DNA of 19,140 nt from Methanobacteriota archaeon (GTDB taxonomy: Archaea; Halobacteriota; Methanosarcinia; Methanosarcinales; Methanoperedenaceae), in NCBI GenBank assembly GCA_018900975.1, contig JAHIFK010000067.1, forward strand, positions 1 through 19,140. The letters run 5' to 3'. The position numbers were made by a program, and so were the translations under genes. Under the pieces are notes generated by a model. The model was not told the origin of the DNA and ran no database searches. It was given only the letters and a program-made list of their open reading frames with translations. Within the stretch, counting starts at the first letter, position 1. The number at the start of each line of letters is the position of its first letter. This document shows positions 13,369-19,140 of the stretch, in pieces.

Positions 13369-14241
13369 ATGGAGCAGTTAATTTATTTCAATGGAAAATT
13401 GGTACCAAAACAAGAGGCAAGAACCTCAGTTTACGACCACGGATTCTTATACGGCGATGGCGTTTTTGAAGGGATAAGGGCATATAACGGCAGGGTATTC
13501 AGGCTTGATGGGCACCTTGACAGGTTGTATGACTCTGCAAAAGCGATAGACCTTAAGGTCCCGCTATCAAAAGAAGAGATGAAAAAAGCCATCATAGAGA
13601 CCCTGAAGAAGAACGGGTTGAAGGACGCATATATACGCCCAATCGTTACAAGGGGCGACGGTGATCTGGGTCTAGACCCCAGGAAATGTCCGGTACCCAA
13701 CGTGTTCATCATCACGCAGGAATGGGGCGCCATGTATGGCGACCTGTATGAGAAAGGTCTGACTGGTGTCACAGTTGGCATAAGAAGAAATGCGCCTGAG
13801 GCTTTGCCGCCAAACATCAAATCGATGAATTACCTGAACAACATACTTGCAAAGATCGAAGCGAACGCTAAAGGCGGTGATGAAGCGATAATGATCGATG
13901 TCCACGGCAACGTATCTGAAGGTTCAGGCGACAACATCTTTGTTGTGAAGAATGGCAAGATCATTACGCCGCCGACCCTTAACAATCTTCGCGGTATAAC
14001 GCGCGCAGCTGCCATAGAACTAGCCGTAAAAGATGGGATACCGGTAGCAGAGATCAATATGGGTCTGTTCGATATCTATACTGCGGATGAAGTTTTTGTT
14101 ACAGGCACAGCTGCTGAGATAGCCCCGATGACGAAAGTTGACGGGCGCATTATCGGGGACGGCAAACCCGGTCAGATAACAAGGAAGTTAATGGGAGAGT
14201 TCAAGGAATTGACAAAAAAAGAAGGTACTCCTATCGTATAA
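13369..14241 (+). CDS. ilvE: Branched-chain amino acid aminotransferase (class IV, PLP)
   Basis: This 290-aa fold-type IV aminotransferase carries out the last step of valine, isoleucine and leucine synthesis and the first of their breakdown. The start MEQLIYFNGKLVPKQEA is typical. YDHGFLYGDGVFEGIRAYNG, RLDGHLDRLYDSAK and the PLP lysine in NIKSMNYLNN (Lys151) are visible, followed by DVHGNVSEGSGDNIF, TPPTLNNLRGITR and EVFVTGTAAEIAPM, all family signatures. It is full length with no sign of damage. GGAACTGGGAT stands before the ATG. Its upstream gap contains direct repeats and is shared with a divergent regulator. Confidence 0.95.
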   Translation: MEQLIYFNGKLVPKQEARTSVYDHGFLYGDGVFEGIRAYNGRVFRLDGHLDRLYDSAKAIDLKVPLSKEEMKKAIIETLKKNGLKDAYIRPIVTRGDGDLGLDPRKCPVPNVFIITQEWGAMYGDLYEKGLTGVTVGIRRNAPEALPPNIKSMNYLNNILAKIEANAKGGDEAIMIDVHGNVSEGSGDNIFVVKNGKIITPPTLNNLRGITRAAAIELAVKDGIPVAEINMGLFDIYTADEVFVTGTAAEIAPMTKVDGRIIGDGKPGQITRKLMGEFKELTKKEGTPIV

Positions 14242-14255
14242 ATTATTATCAGGGT

Positions 14256-14621
14256 TTACGAAACCAGCAGGAAATACAGGTTGTTCAGGTTTATGAAAAC
14301 ATACATACAAATCAACCCTGCCATTGTATTTTTTGCAAGCCTGTGGCTATTTTCAGGTATACGGGACATCGTGAACATTATGAGAAATACCATTGTCAGT
14401 TTGACAGGAACGAACCAGTCCTTACCATAAAGTGGATTTAGTTCTTTTATATCAGGATTTTTGAGTGCAAGATGTGTTAGCATCAGGTCTGATATCTGAA
14501 GCAGCGAGAAAATTACTCCAAATAAAATTATGAATTTTATGTATCTGTTCCTGTCTATATGACCGGTATTGAAGTTATTCCACTTTACTGCATTTATCCA
14601 ATCATTTTTCAAGACGGTCAT
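14256..14621 (-). CDS. DUF5658-like membrane protein
   Basis: The 121-aa protein has three predicted membrane helices (~28-50, ~72-90, ~96-118). After the first helix comes LLQISDLMLTHLALKN followed by KELNPLYG: the D-x-x-L-T...E-x-N-P pattern is that of DUF5658, a family of small archaeal and bacterial membrane proteins of unknown role. GGTGAT lies just before the ATG and a TATA-like GATATATTTATG at about 14656-14667. The gene is convergent with ilvE, with only 14 nt between stops. The first ~25 residues are soluble and not conserved in any way recognised here. Confidence 0.72.
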   Translation of the reverse strand: MTVLKNDWINAVKWNNFNTGHIDRNRYIKFIILFGVIFSLLQISDLMLTHLALKNPDIKELNPLYGKDWFVPVKLTMVFLIMFTMSRIPENSHRLAKNTMAGLICMYVFINLNNLYFLLVS

Positions 14622-14688
14622 ACATCACCGTTTCAATTATGAATCTTTATCTACATAAATATATCGAATTGTTTTTATAATTATAGTA

Positions 14689-14702
14689 ATTGTTATTATG
14701 AT
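14689..14702 (+). promoter_or_regulatory. Shared 14-mer ATTGTTATTATGAT in the DUF2111 promoter region
   Basis: The same 14 bases recur at 18131-18144, also ahead of a plus-strand gene. The element stands 25-38 nt before the ATG at 14727, downstream of a TATA-like TTTTTATAATTATAG stretch. It contains the TTATTATGAT core found in two further intergenic regions. Confidence 0.4.
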
Positions 14703-14726
14703 GTGAAACAATAAAATATATCATCA

Positions 14727-15158
14727 ATGAACATAAACACTAGAATAATGATTAATTTCACAAGTATACAGATCTCTGCAGATTCCCAAAGTGAAGAGAT
14801 AGCTCCCTTTGCTCTTGCGGTACATGAACTGTTAGGTCTTCCTGTAACCATGAGAACCCTTAACAAAAAAGGCGTAAGGATAGAGAAGGGAAAAATCCTT
14901 GATACTGATTATTCAGGCCCGGTGCTGGAACAGGTTTTAAAGGAGAACAAGCTCGTGCGTAAGATCCCCACAAGCGGCAAATATACCGGCATCCCGGTCG
15001 TTGTCGTCCCGATAAGGAATAAAGACGGTTACGGGATCGCAGCTCTTGGCGTTGTGGACATGGTGGGTACGGTGGATCTGGGTCATATATTCGGGGATTA
15101 TCCTGAAGTGGTAAAGCAGGTACAGGAATGCGTAAGGTCGCGCGTGGCAGTTCCTTGA
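14727..15158 (+). CDS. DUF2111 protein of methanogen-lineage archaea
   Basis: The 143-aa soluble protein has the family stretches AVHELLGLPVTMR, KGVRIEKGKILDTDYSGPVLE, VVVVPIRNKDGYGIAALGVVDMVGTVDLG and FGDYPEVVKQV. DUF2111 is, from general knowledge, largely limited to methanogens and their relatives, and has no assigned function. The start could also be ATG 14748, which would give MINFTSIQISADS. The 3' end overlaps the next gene by 31 nt (or 4 nt if that gene uses TTG 15155), so the two are very likely one transcript. Confidence 0.82.
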   Translation: MNINTRIMINFTSIQISADSQSEEIAPFALAVHELLGLPVTMRTLNKKGVRIEKGKILDTDYSGPVLEQVLKENKLVRKIPTSGKYTGIPVVVVPIRNKDGYGIAALGVVDMVGTVDLGHIFGDYPEVVKQVQECVRSRVAVP

Positions 15159-15601
15159 AACCGAGCATTCGCCCGGCTAAAAAAGAGGACATGCCTGCCA
15201 TCCTTGAACTTGAGAAAATATGTTTTAAAGAAGAGACATTCCATAAAAAGCAGATAGGATATCTGCTTAAAAAAGCAAAATCTCTTTTCCTTGTTGCGTC
15301 AATTGAAGGGGAAATTGTTGGTTCTATAATTATCCTGTTAAGAAAGCACATCTCAAATGCCAGGATATATTCCCTGAACGTTCATCCTTCATACAGGCGC
15401 ATCGGCATCGGGAGTTTGCTCATGAAGCAAAGTGAAGCGTTGTTGTCAAAGAAGGGATACAGGAATTTCACGTTAGAAGCAGGCGTTAATAATATTGCAG
15501 CCCGAAATCTGTATATCTCAGAAGGATATTCAGTAAAACTGAGAATGGAAAAATATTACAAGAACGGCGACGATGCGCTGCGTTTCATCAAAAAATTATG
15601 A
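15128..15601 (+). CDS. GNAT-family N-acetyltransferase (RimI-like)
   Basis: The 157-aa protein is a single GNAT domain. The N-terminus SIRPAKKEDMPAILELEKICF is typical of RimI-like enzymes, and the acetyl-CoA site is VHPSYRRIGIGSLLMK (R90-G95). Then come LEAGVNNIAARNLYISEGY and MEKYYKNGDDAL. Related enzymes acetylate protein N-termini or small amines. ATG 15128 has AGG-like bases before it; TTG 15155, giving MKPSIRPAKKED with a 4-nt overlap, is a serious alternative. The end overlaps the end of the opposing ATP-grasp gene by 6 nt. Its nearness to an RLAN/ATP-grasp pair may be functional, since GNATs accompany such ligases elsewhere. Confidence 0.85.
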   Translation: MRKVARGSSLKPSIRPAKKEDMPAILELEKICFKEETFHKKQIGYLLKKAKSLFLVASIEGEIVGSIIILLRKHISNARIYSLNVHPSYRRIGIGSLLMKQSEALLSKKGYRNFTLEAGVNNIAARNLYISEGYSVKLRMEKYYKNGDDALRFIKKL

Positions 15602-16471
15602 TGCCAGCGCATTGATGATCTTTTCATAGATGTCCTGGTCTATTGCATCTTCGAAACCCTGGTAGATGCTGGGGTTATCATTGATCTCGATGACCTTGTA
15701 TCCATCTTTTGTTTCCTTCACATCAAGTCCGTAAAGTCCGTCGCCCACGCATTTTGAAAGACTTATGCAAATATCTTTCAATTCATGTGATATGGACTCC
15801 CTTGGCACGGCGATCGTATCGCCCCAAACGTTCCTTCCATTTATCTTTGATTTTACTTTCCAACCTCCTTCAGGGATACAGTACTTGCACAGGTACAATA
15901 TTTCATTATTAAGTATCCCAACACGCCAGTCAAAATCAGATCGTATATATTCCTGCACTATCATTACTTTTGATTTTCTAAGGAATCTTTTTGAGATCTC
16001 GATAAATTCTTCCCTGTTATTTGCCTTCTCAACATGCGAGGAGAAACGGGTATAGGGTGTTTTAATAATAACTGGTGTTCCAAGCATGTCGAATATTTTC
16101 TCAATTGTATTGTTTTCACATGTCAAGTCTTCACCTGTGAACAGCATAGATTTTGGAGATGGTATATTGTTTTTATGGAACAGATCATGAAGTATCGCCT
16201 TGTTCGAGCACGTCCTTATAGAGTGCGGGTCATCGATTACCCTGAGGCCGTTCTGTTGTGCAAGCCTTGAGGCTATATATGCGGAACTGCTAGGGTCAGT
16301 TGTTGCTCTGATGAATAAAGAATCGTAAAGCGGTATCTCAGGAATTTTGTCCTTAAATATAAAATCGAACGAGTGCCCGAGAGATTCAGCAGTCGATTTG
16401 AATTTCGAAAGAGCGCTTCGCTCTGATTTATCATTAAAGTTGTAGGCTTCTACAAAACATGCTAATTTCAT
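15596..16471 (-). CDS. RimK-type ATP-grasp amide ligase (RLAN-associated)
   Basis: The 291-aa protein joins a carboxylate to an amine with ATP, as RimK does with glutamate. Pre-ATP-grasp region: YDSLFIRATTDPSS, RVIDDPHSIRTCSNKAILHDL and NNIPSPKS. Core: VIIKTPYTRFSSHV (Lys137; the usual glycine-rich loop is altered), VQEYIRSDFDWRVGIL, and the metal-binding IEINDNPSIYQGFE (Glu262, Asn264). The FIRATTD and DDPHSI..C.NK motifs match the RimK-like ligases that normally carry an RLAN domain at their N-terminus. Here that domain is a separate gene ending 6 nt upstream. Substrates are unknown; addition of amino acids to a peptide, protein or small molecule is expected by family. Confidence 0.85.
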   Translation of the reverse strand: MKLACFVEAYNFNDKSERSALSKFKSTAESLGHSFDFIFKDKIPEIPLYDSLFIRATTDPSSSAYIASRLAQQNGLRVIDDPHSIRTCSNKAILHDLFHKNNIPSPKSMLFTGEDLTCENNTIEKIFDMLGTPVIIKTPYTRFSSHVEKANNREEFIEISKRFLRKSKVMIVQEYIRSDFDWRVGILNNEILYLCKYCIPEGGWKVKSKINGRNVWGDTIAVPRESISHELKDICISLSKCVGDGLYGLDVKETKDGYKVIEINDNPSIYQGFEDAIDQDIYEKIINALAS

Positions 16472-16477
16472 ACAGGT

Positions 16478-17125
16478 TCAGTTCTTCCGTTTTATTTCTT
16501 GCAGCTTTTCATAAACTATGTCCCACTTAACTTCATTTTTAAGAGCCGGTTCACAGTGGTTCAGGATGACATTCCCGTCTTCTATCTGCACTATTAACTT
16601 ACATATTGGAATATTGAATATCTTATAGAACTTTTCTGTGAATTCCGAGGTCTCATCACTGGTAGATTCACCGAACATTTGCACGATTTCATGAACCTCG
16701 CCTTTTACAGGATGCAGTGATACCGGGAACCTTGCGTTCATGCTCATTTTTTTTATCATTCCTTCCAGTTTAGAGCTTGAGCTTACTATTTTCATCGAGT
16801 TGTTGGTAAAAGGATTTACCGCGAACATCATTACAGGCGTGTTCAGGTCATCCATGGCCTTTGTAATAAGTCTGTAACTAAATGTAGGTAAACCGTTCCT
16901 TCTTGCCTTCTCTATCAGTAGCGGGTTCCTGTATGCATCCATTATTTCTGTACAATCCGGTGTGACGTCTACTCCATAGGTTTCAGCATGCGCAGATACA
17001 TAATATCCCATCCGCAGGTAGCGGTAATCATGGTTGACATTAAGTACGCTTTCGTACACTGGTTGCCTTAAAAAAAGAAACGGACTAGAGTCACTTTCAT
17101 CTTCTTCTTCACCGACTATTATCAT
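16478..17125 (-). CDS. Stand-alone RLAN protein (N-terminal partner of the ATP-grasp ligase)
   Basis: The start is taken at ATG 17123-17125 (215 aa, MIIVGEEEDES); the frame runs 20 codons further but over the promoter. The stretch VYESVLNVNHDYRYLRMGYYVSAHAETYG resembles the RLAN (RimK-like ATP-grasp N-terminal) domain, in which N.. YRY...GYYVSLLAE is typical. The end has FTEKFYKIFNIPICKLIVQ, also like the linker before the ligase. In bacteria this domain is usually fused to the ligase; here a TGA, 6 nt and a new ATG separate the two. A frameshift-free split in one operon suggests they work as a complex. TATA-like sequences lie near 17148-17158 and 17161-17172. The RLAN assignment is by recognised motif pattern and is not checked by search. 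Confidence 0.68.
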   Translation of the reverse strand: MIIVGEEEDESDSSPFLFLRQPVYESVLNVNHDYRYLRMGYYVSAHAETYGVDVTPDCTEIMDAYRNPLLIEKARRNGLPTFSYRLITKAMDDLNTPVMMFAVNPFTNNSMKIVSSSSKLEGMIKKMSMNARFPVSLHPVKGEVHEIVQMFGESTSDETSEFTEKFYKIFNIPICKLIVQIEDGNVILNHCEPALKNEVKWDIVYEKLQEIKRKN

Positions 17126-17206
17126 TTTAGATATCAGTCCACCAATTATACTTATATGCTGAGTATAAATAAGTAACGAGTGCAAAGGTCTGTTTCGTAT
17201 GAAAAA

Positions 17207-17578
17207 TTATCTCATGAACTCAGGAAGCTCATGTGGGTGGAGTTTTTTATTAACTGATAATCTTAACACTGAATACCAATCATAGGCAAATAATACTATA
17301 CAGATAAATCCAAGCATTTCCAGTAAAATAAAATAGATCCTCGCATAGTCTATGCTTACCCCTTCAAAGATCTGACGTCCCATGAAGAATATAGAGAAGG
17401 AAAAAACATAGATGCAGTTCTTTTTGAAGAAAGATTCATTGATAATTGTATTTATTTTAAAATCATCTTTATTTACATCTTTCCATAATAACCATATCTG
17501 TATAGCGAGGTATATAAATGTCAAATACAAAGCAAATATAATAAACTCTATAAATTTATATAAATTAAATTCATCCAA
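17207..17578 (-). CDS. Hypothetical three-helix membrane protein
   Basis: The 123-aa protein is not recognised. It has hydrophobic segments at about 8-31 (FIEFIIFALYLTFIYLAIQI), 53-67 (CIYVFSFSIFFMG) and 80-100 (FILLEMLGFICIVLFAYDWY), with a charged loop (KDVNKDDFKIN) and a basic/acidic tail (KKLHPHELPEFMR). It is AT-rich, with a codon choice similar to its intergenic surroundings. A TATA-like AGAATTATATAGG lies about 20-30 nt before the ATG. It sits upstream of the RLAN/ATP-grasp pair on the same strand, about 80 nt away with a separate promoter, so a link to that system is possible but unsupported. Confidence 0.6.
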   Translation of the reverse strand: MDEFNLYKFIEFIIFALYLTFIYLAIQIWLLWKDVNKDDFKINTIINESFFKKNCIYVFSFSIFFMGRQIFEGVSIDYARIYFILLEMLGFICIVLFAYDWYSVLRLSVNKKLHPHELPEFMR

Positions 17579-17643
17579 ATTTAAACACTTCCTGTCCTAT
17601 ATAATTCTTTATTTTTAATCAATATAAATGTTTCGGAAATGCT

Positions 17644-18102
17644 TGACCGTTTCAATTCGTGTATGTGAAAAAAATAATTTGCAGATGCAATTAAGCGATT
17701 TTGAATATTTTCAATGCAGGTACCAGCGAAGAGGCAATCCAGAGATTAGCGATTCTAGTTGAAAAAAGACATACATTGCCATGGATGGCTCAAGGTGTTG
17801 TGAACCGATTAGTAAGTAAAATCGAAGGATTGTTCCAATATCTTGATCATGATATTCCAAAAACATCCAATCAAGCTGAACATACATTTTCACTTTTTCA
17901 ACCAATTATTGATGCAGGCAAGAGTTTTTCAACTGGGGTTGGAAACTTTTTCAGGACAATCATGTTTTATAAAAATTTTCATTTTTATTCTTCGGGGCCG
18001 AATAAGGACAAGAATACAATGATTGCCATGGGGATAAATTCAGAATCGATGTTTGATTTCATCCAATTACCTTAATTTCACCAACATGTAATGTAACGGT
18101 CA
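17644..18102. mobile_element. Possible remnant of an insertion sequence bounded by 8-bp inverted repeats
   Basis: TGACCGTT (17644-17651) and its exact complement AACGGTCA (18095-18102) flank the transposase fragment. The right copy lies 20 nt after the fragment's stop. If these are terminal inverted repeats, the element is an internally deleted copy of about 460 bp. The repeats are short, extend no further, and no target duplication is visible beside them, so chance cannot be excluded. Confidence 0.35.
17701..18075 (+). pseudogene. C-terminal fragment of a DDE-type transposase
   Basis: About 124 codons are open, but there is no proper start: the frame opens with TTG after a stop at 17692-17694, without a ribosome site. 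The text IPKTSNQAEHTFSLFQPI followed by aromatic and basic residues (FFRTIMFYKNFHFY) resembles the end of DDE transposases, where a K-T-S-N-x-x-E motif supplies the last catalytic acid. The N-terminal two thirds with the other catalytic residues are absent and not seen in other frames upstream. The family could not be fixed. It marks past insertion and partial deletion here. Confidence 0.6.
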
Positions 18103-18130
18103 CTGTTAACCGAAAAACTTTTATATCATC

Positions 18131-18144
18131 ATTGTTATTATGAT
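18131..18144 (+). promoter_or_regulatory. Second copy of ATTGTTATTATGAT
   Basis: This is identical over 14 bases to 14689-14702. It follows a TATA-like CTTTTATATC (about 18118-18127) and precedes the small frameshifted gene starting at 18206. Confidence 0.4.
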
Positions 18145-18205
18145 TATTATGTAGATTTACATTATCATGTATTTCTATAATACATATATTGTCGAGGAAA
18201 AAACA

Positions 18206-18339
18206 ATGTTGAAGAACTCTAAAGAAAGAGTAAAATTGTTAATTCCCATTTCCTTATTGAGCAGGTTGAAATCGATGAAAGACAAAATAAGAAGAATTGG
18301 GTGAATTGCAAAGCGGTAGTTGAATATGCACTATCGTAA
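18206..18339 (+). pseudogene. Small RHH-like gene disrupted by a frameshift
   Basis: ATG 18206 has GAGG 10 nt upstream and reads MLKNSKERVKLLIPISLLSR then LKSMKDKIRRIG to a TGA at 18302-18304 (32 aa). Another frame continues through the same spot as KNWVNCKAVVEYALS to TAA 18337-18339. Joined, the two parts give a beta-strand (VKLLIPIS), a helix and a second helix ending in VVEYAL, the size and order of a ribbon-helix-helix antitoxin-like protein. The break falls in the AATAAGAAGAATT stretch, where short repeats favour slippage. The simplest view is a decayed gene; a sequencing or assembly indel would look the same. Confidence 0.45.
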
Positions 18340-18389
18340 AAAATAGATATTTAAGTAAATTATAATGAAATGTCCGAAGGGGATAAAAA

Positions 18390-18713
18390 ATGGATATAGA
18401 AATATCTGTGCCTGACATGATTACTTTAAAAGGTGATTTGTCAGAAAGGTCAATAAGATTGGAGAATTGCCATAACCAAAATGATGTAATGGATTATCTT
18501 AAAATCTGTTTGTCATTATATTCCGTGGATTATCCAGATAGAACCTTAGTAGAATCTGAATCCGCCGTTCCCATTTTGAACCTGAATCGTTGCTTTTCAT
18601 GATACGTTTCGAACTCCTTGAATAGTTCAGGTATCGAAGAACTGCTTGAAATAATAGGCGCCGTTGAGCTTGAAGATGTTAATACGAGGGCGCTTTTCAG
18701 TTATGTCCACTGA
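18390..18713 (+). pseudogene. Unknown small protein interrupted by an in-frame TGA
   Basis: ATG 18390 has AGGGGAT 6 nt upstream and a TATA-like GATATTTAAG near 18345-18354. It gives 70 aa (MDIEISVPDMITLKGDLSER ... ILNLNRCFS) to TGA 18600-18602. The same frame stays open for another 36 codons (YVSNSLNSSGIEELLEIIGA ... FSYVH) to TGA 18711-18713. The second part also looks protein-like, with an acidic helix pattern. Either the first stop is a nonsense mutation in a 107-aa gene, or the 70-aa product is complete and the extension is chance. No family was recognised. There is no evidence for selenocysteine insertion. Confidence 0.45.
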
Positions 18714-18722
18714 GGGCATGAT

Positions 18723-18890
18723 ATGGGTATCAGACTTCCAAAAATCACAAGATTATTATCATATATGTTACCAGATTTGTTATCGAAAAGTATTAGTTTC
18801 ATAATTATCATAATATTAATATACATAATCTATATCATGAATTTAAATAAAAGGAGTGAATTAGATGACAAAAGAAATGTTAGAGTATGA
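18723..18890 (+). CDS. Possible 55-aa single-helix membrane protein
   Basis: ATG 18723 has GAGGG 6 nt upstream. The frame reads MGIRLPKITRLLSYMLPDLL, then a strongly hydrophobic stretch rich in isoleucine (SISFIIIIILIYIIYIM) and a charged tail NLNKRSELDDKRN. It overlaps the next gene by 26 nt. The hydrophobic run is encoded by AT-rich DNA that may simply be promoter sequence for the next gene, so the call is weak. Confidence 0.3.
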   Translation: MGIRLPKITRLLSYMLPDLLSKSISFIIIIILIYIIYIMNLNKRSELDDKRNVRV

Positions 18891-19140
18891 AGATACGCTC
18901 AAAGATATCGAGAAGCCTTCATGGAAGAGCTTGGGAGAAATAGACATGGAGAGAGTACGATTCCTGTTAAGTACAGATGAAATGATAGAAGAAATGCTGA
19001 GAACGTGGGGTCAAGGGGTAGAGAACCCTGCGCCCTTCGAGGGCGCAGATGAATCGTACCCCTTGGAACAACACTTTCACACCACTAACAGCAGTGATAT
19101 ATATTCTAAAAATAATGGTATGGCCGAATGCGAAAAACAT
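18865..19140 (+). CDS. Unknown protein, 3' end outside window
   Basis: ATG 18865 has a strong ribosome site, GGAGTGA, 5 nt upstream, and the frame stays open for 92 codons to the right edge. The visible part starts MTKEMLEYEDTLKDIEKPSW, continues KSLGEIDMERVRFLLSTDEM and goes on through a glycine/proline-rich stretch (GQGVENPAPFEGAD). It is acidic, soluble and not recognised. A TATA-like TATTAATATAC lies near 18811-18821. Base use is less AT-rich than in the preceding small ORFs, which supports real coding. Confidence 0.68.
   Translation, partial: MTKEMLEYEDTLKDIEKPSWKSLGEIDMERVRFLLSTDEMIEEMLRTWGQGVENPAPFEGADESYPLEQHFHTTNSSDIYSKNNGMAECEKH

Noticed and set aside
13431..13820. 129-aa minus-strand ORF
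   Set aside because: It is a mirror frame of the aminotransferase gene.
14860..15351. 163-aa minus-strand ORF
   Set aside because: It is opposite DUF2111 and the GNAT gene, both of which have strong family motifs.
17701..18075. Intact transposase gene starting at TTG 17701
   Set aside because: There is no ribosome site, a stop lies just upstream, and only the C-terminal third of a transposase is present.
18600..18602. Selenocysteine or other recoding at TGA
   Set aside because: No insertion element was seen and the family is unknown; a nonsense mutation or true stop is simpler.
1..19140. CRISPR array, tRNA or rRNA genes
   Set aside because: No regularly spaced repeats of CRISPR length, no cloverleaf with TTCRANNC arm, and no rRNA-like segment was found by eye on either strand.

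Overview
The window reads as the chromosome of a methanogen-lineage euryarchaeon, most likely Methanosarcinales and possibly close to the ANME-2d/Methanoperedens group. Grounds for this are a PEF-CTERM surface protein, endonuclease Q, a presenilin-type protease, the CTP-dependent riboflavin kinase/regulator fusion, DUF2111, a MASE3/HisKA_2 sensor kinase, TATA-like boxes about 25-35 nt before start codons, and many apparently leaderless genes. This placement comes from gene content alone; no rRNA or other marker gene is present.

Layout. 1-39: tail of a plus-strand gene, then a terminator shared with a convergent secreted beta-propeller protein (76-1740, minus). 1939-3233: a rhodanese-like lipoprotein and a Trm5-like methyltransferase. 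3288-4511: endonuclease Q (minus). 4512-4888: an unusual GC-rich island without a gene, full of hairpins. 4889-5089: a small putative DNA-binding protein. 5197-10122 (minus): the aconitase-family large subunit, a presenilin-like protease, and an overlapping response regulator/histidine kinase pair. 10260-12439: prephenate dehydratase, riboflavin kinase/regulator and DHBP synthase. 12512-13083 (minus): a possible microprotein and a winged-helix regulator. 13369-14241: branched-chain aminotransferase. 14256-14621: DUF5658 membrane protein. 14727-15601: DUF2111 and a GNAT acetyltransferase. 15596-17125 (minus): an RLAN protein followed by a RimK-type ATP-grasp ligase. 17207-17578: a three-helix membrane protein. 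From about 17640 to the end: a decayed accessory segment with a transposase C-terminus, a frameshifted small gene, an ORF interrupted by TGA, a small membrane ORF, and an unknown gene running off the window.

Much of the middle is ordinary amino-acid and flavin metabolism: phenylalanine synthesis, branched-chain amino acids or 2-oxo-acid chain elongation, and riboflavin to FMN. The least ordinary parts are these: (i) the split RLAN + ATP-grasp pair facing a GNAT gene, which resembles an amidoligase peptide- or metabolite-modification cassette; (ii) two nearly identical 14-bp palindromes (ATGATT-RT-AATCAT) and a recurring TTATTATGAT element, confined to intergenic promoter regions; (iii) the structured GC-rich island at about 4560-4835; and (iv) the degenerate right end, where several small genes are interrupted.
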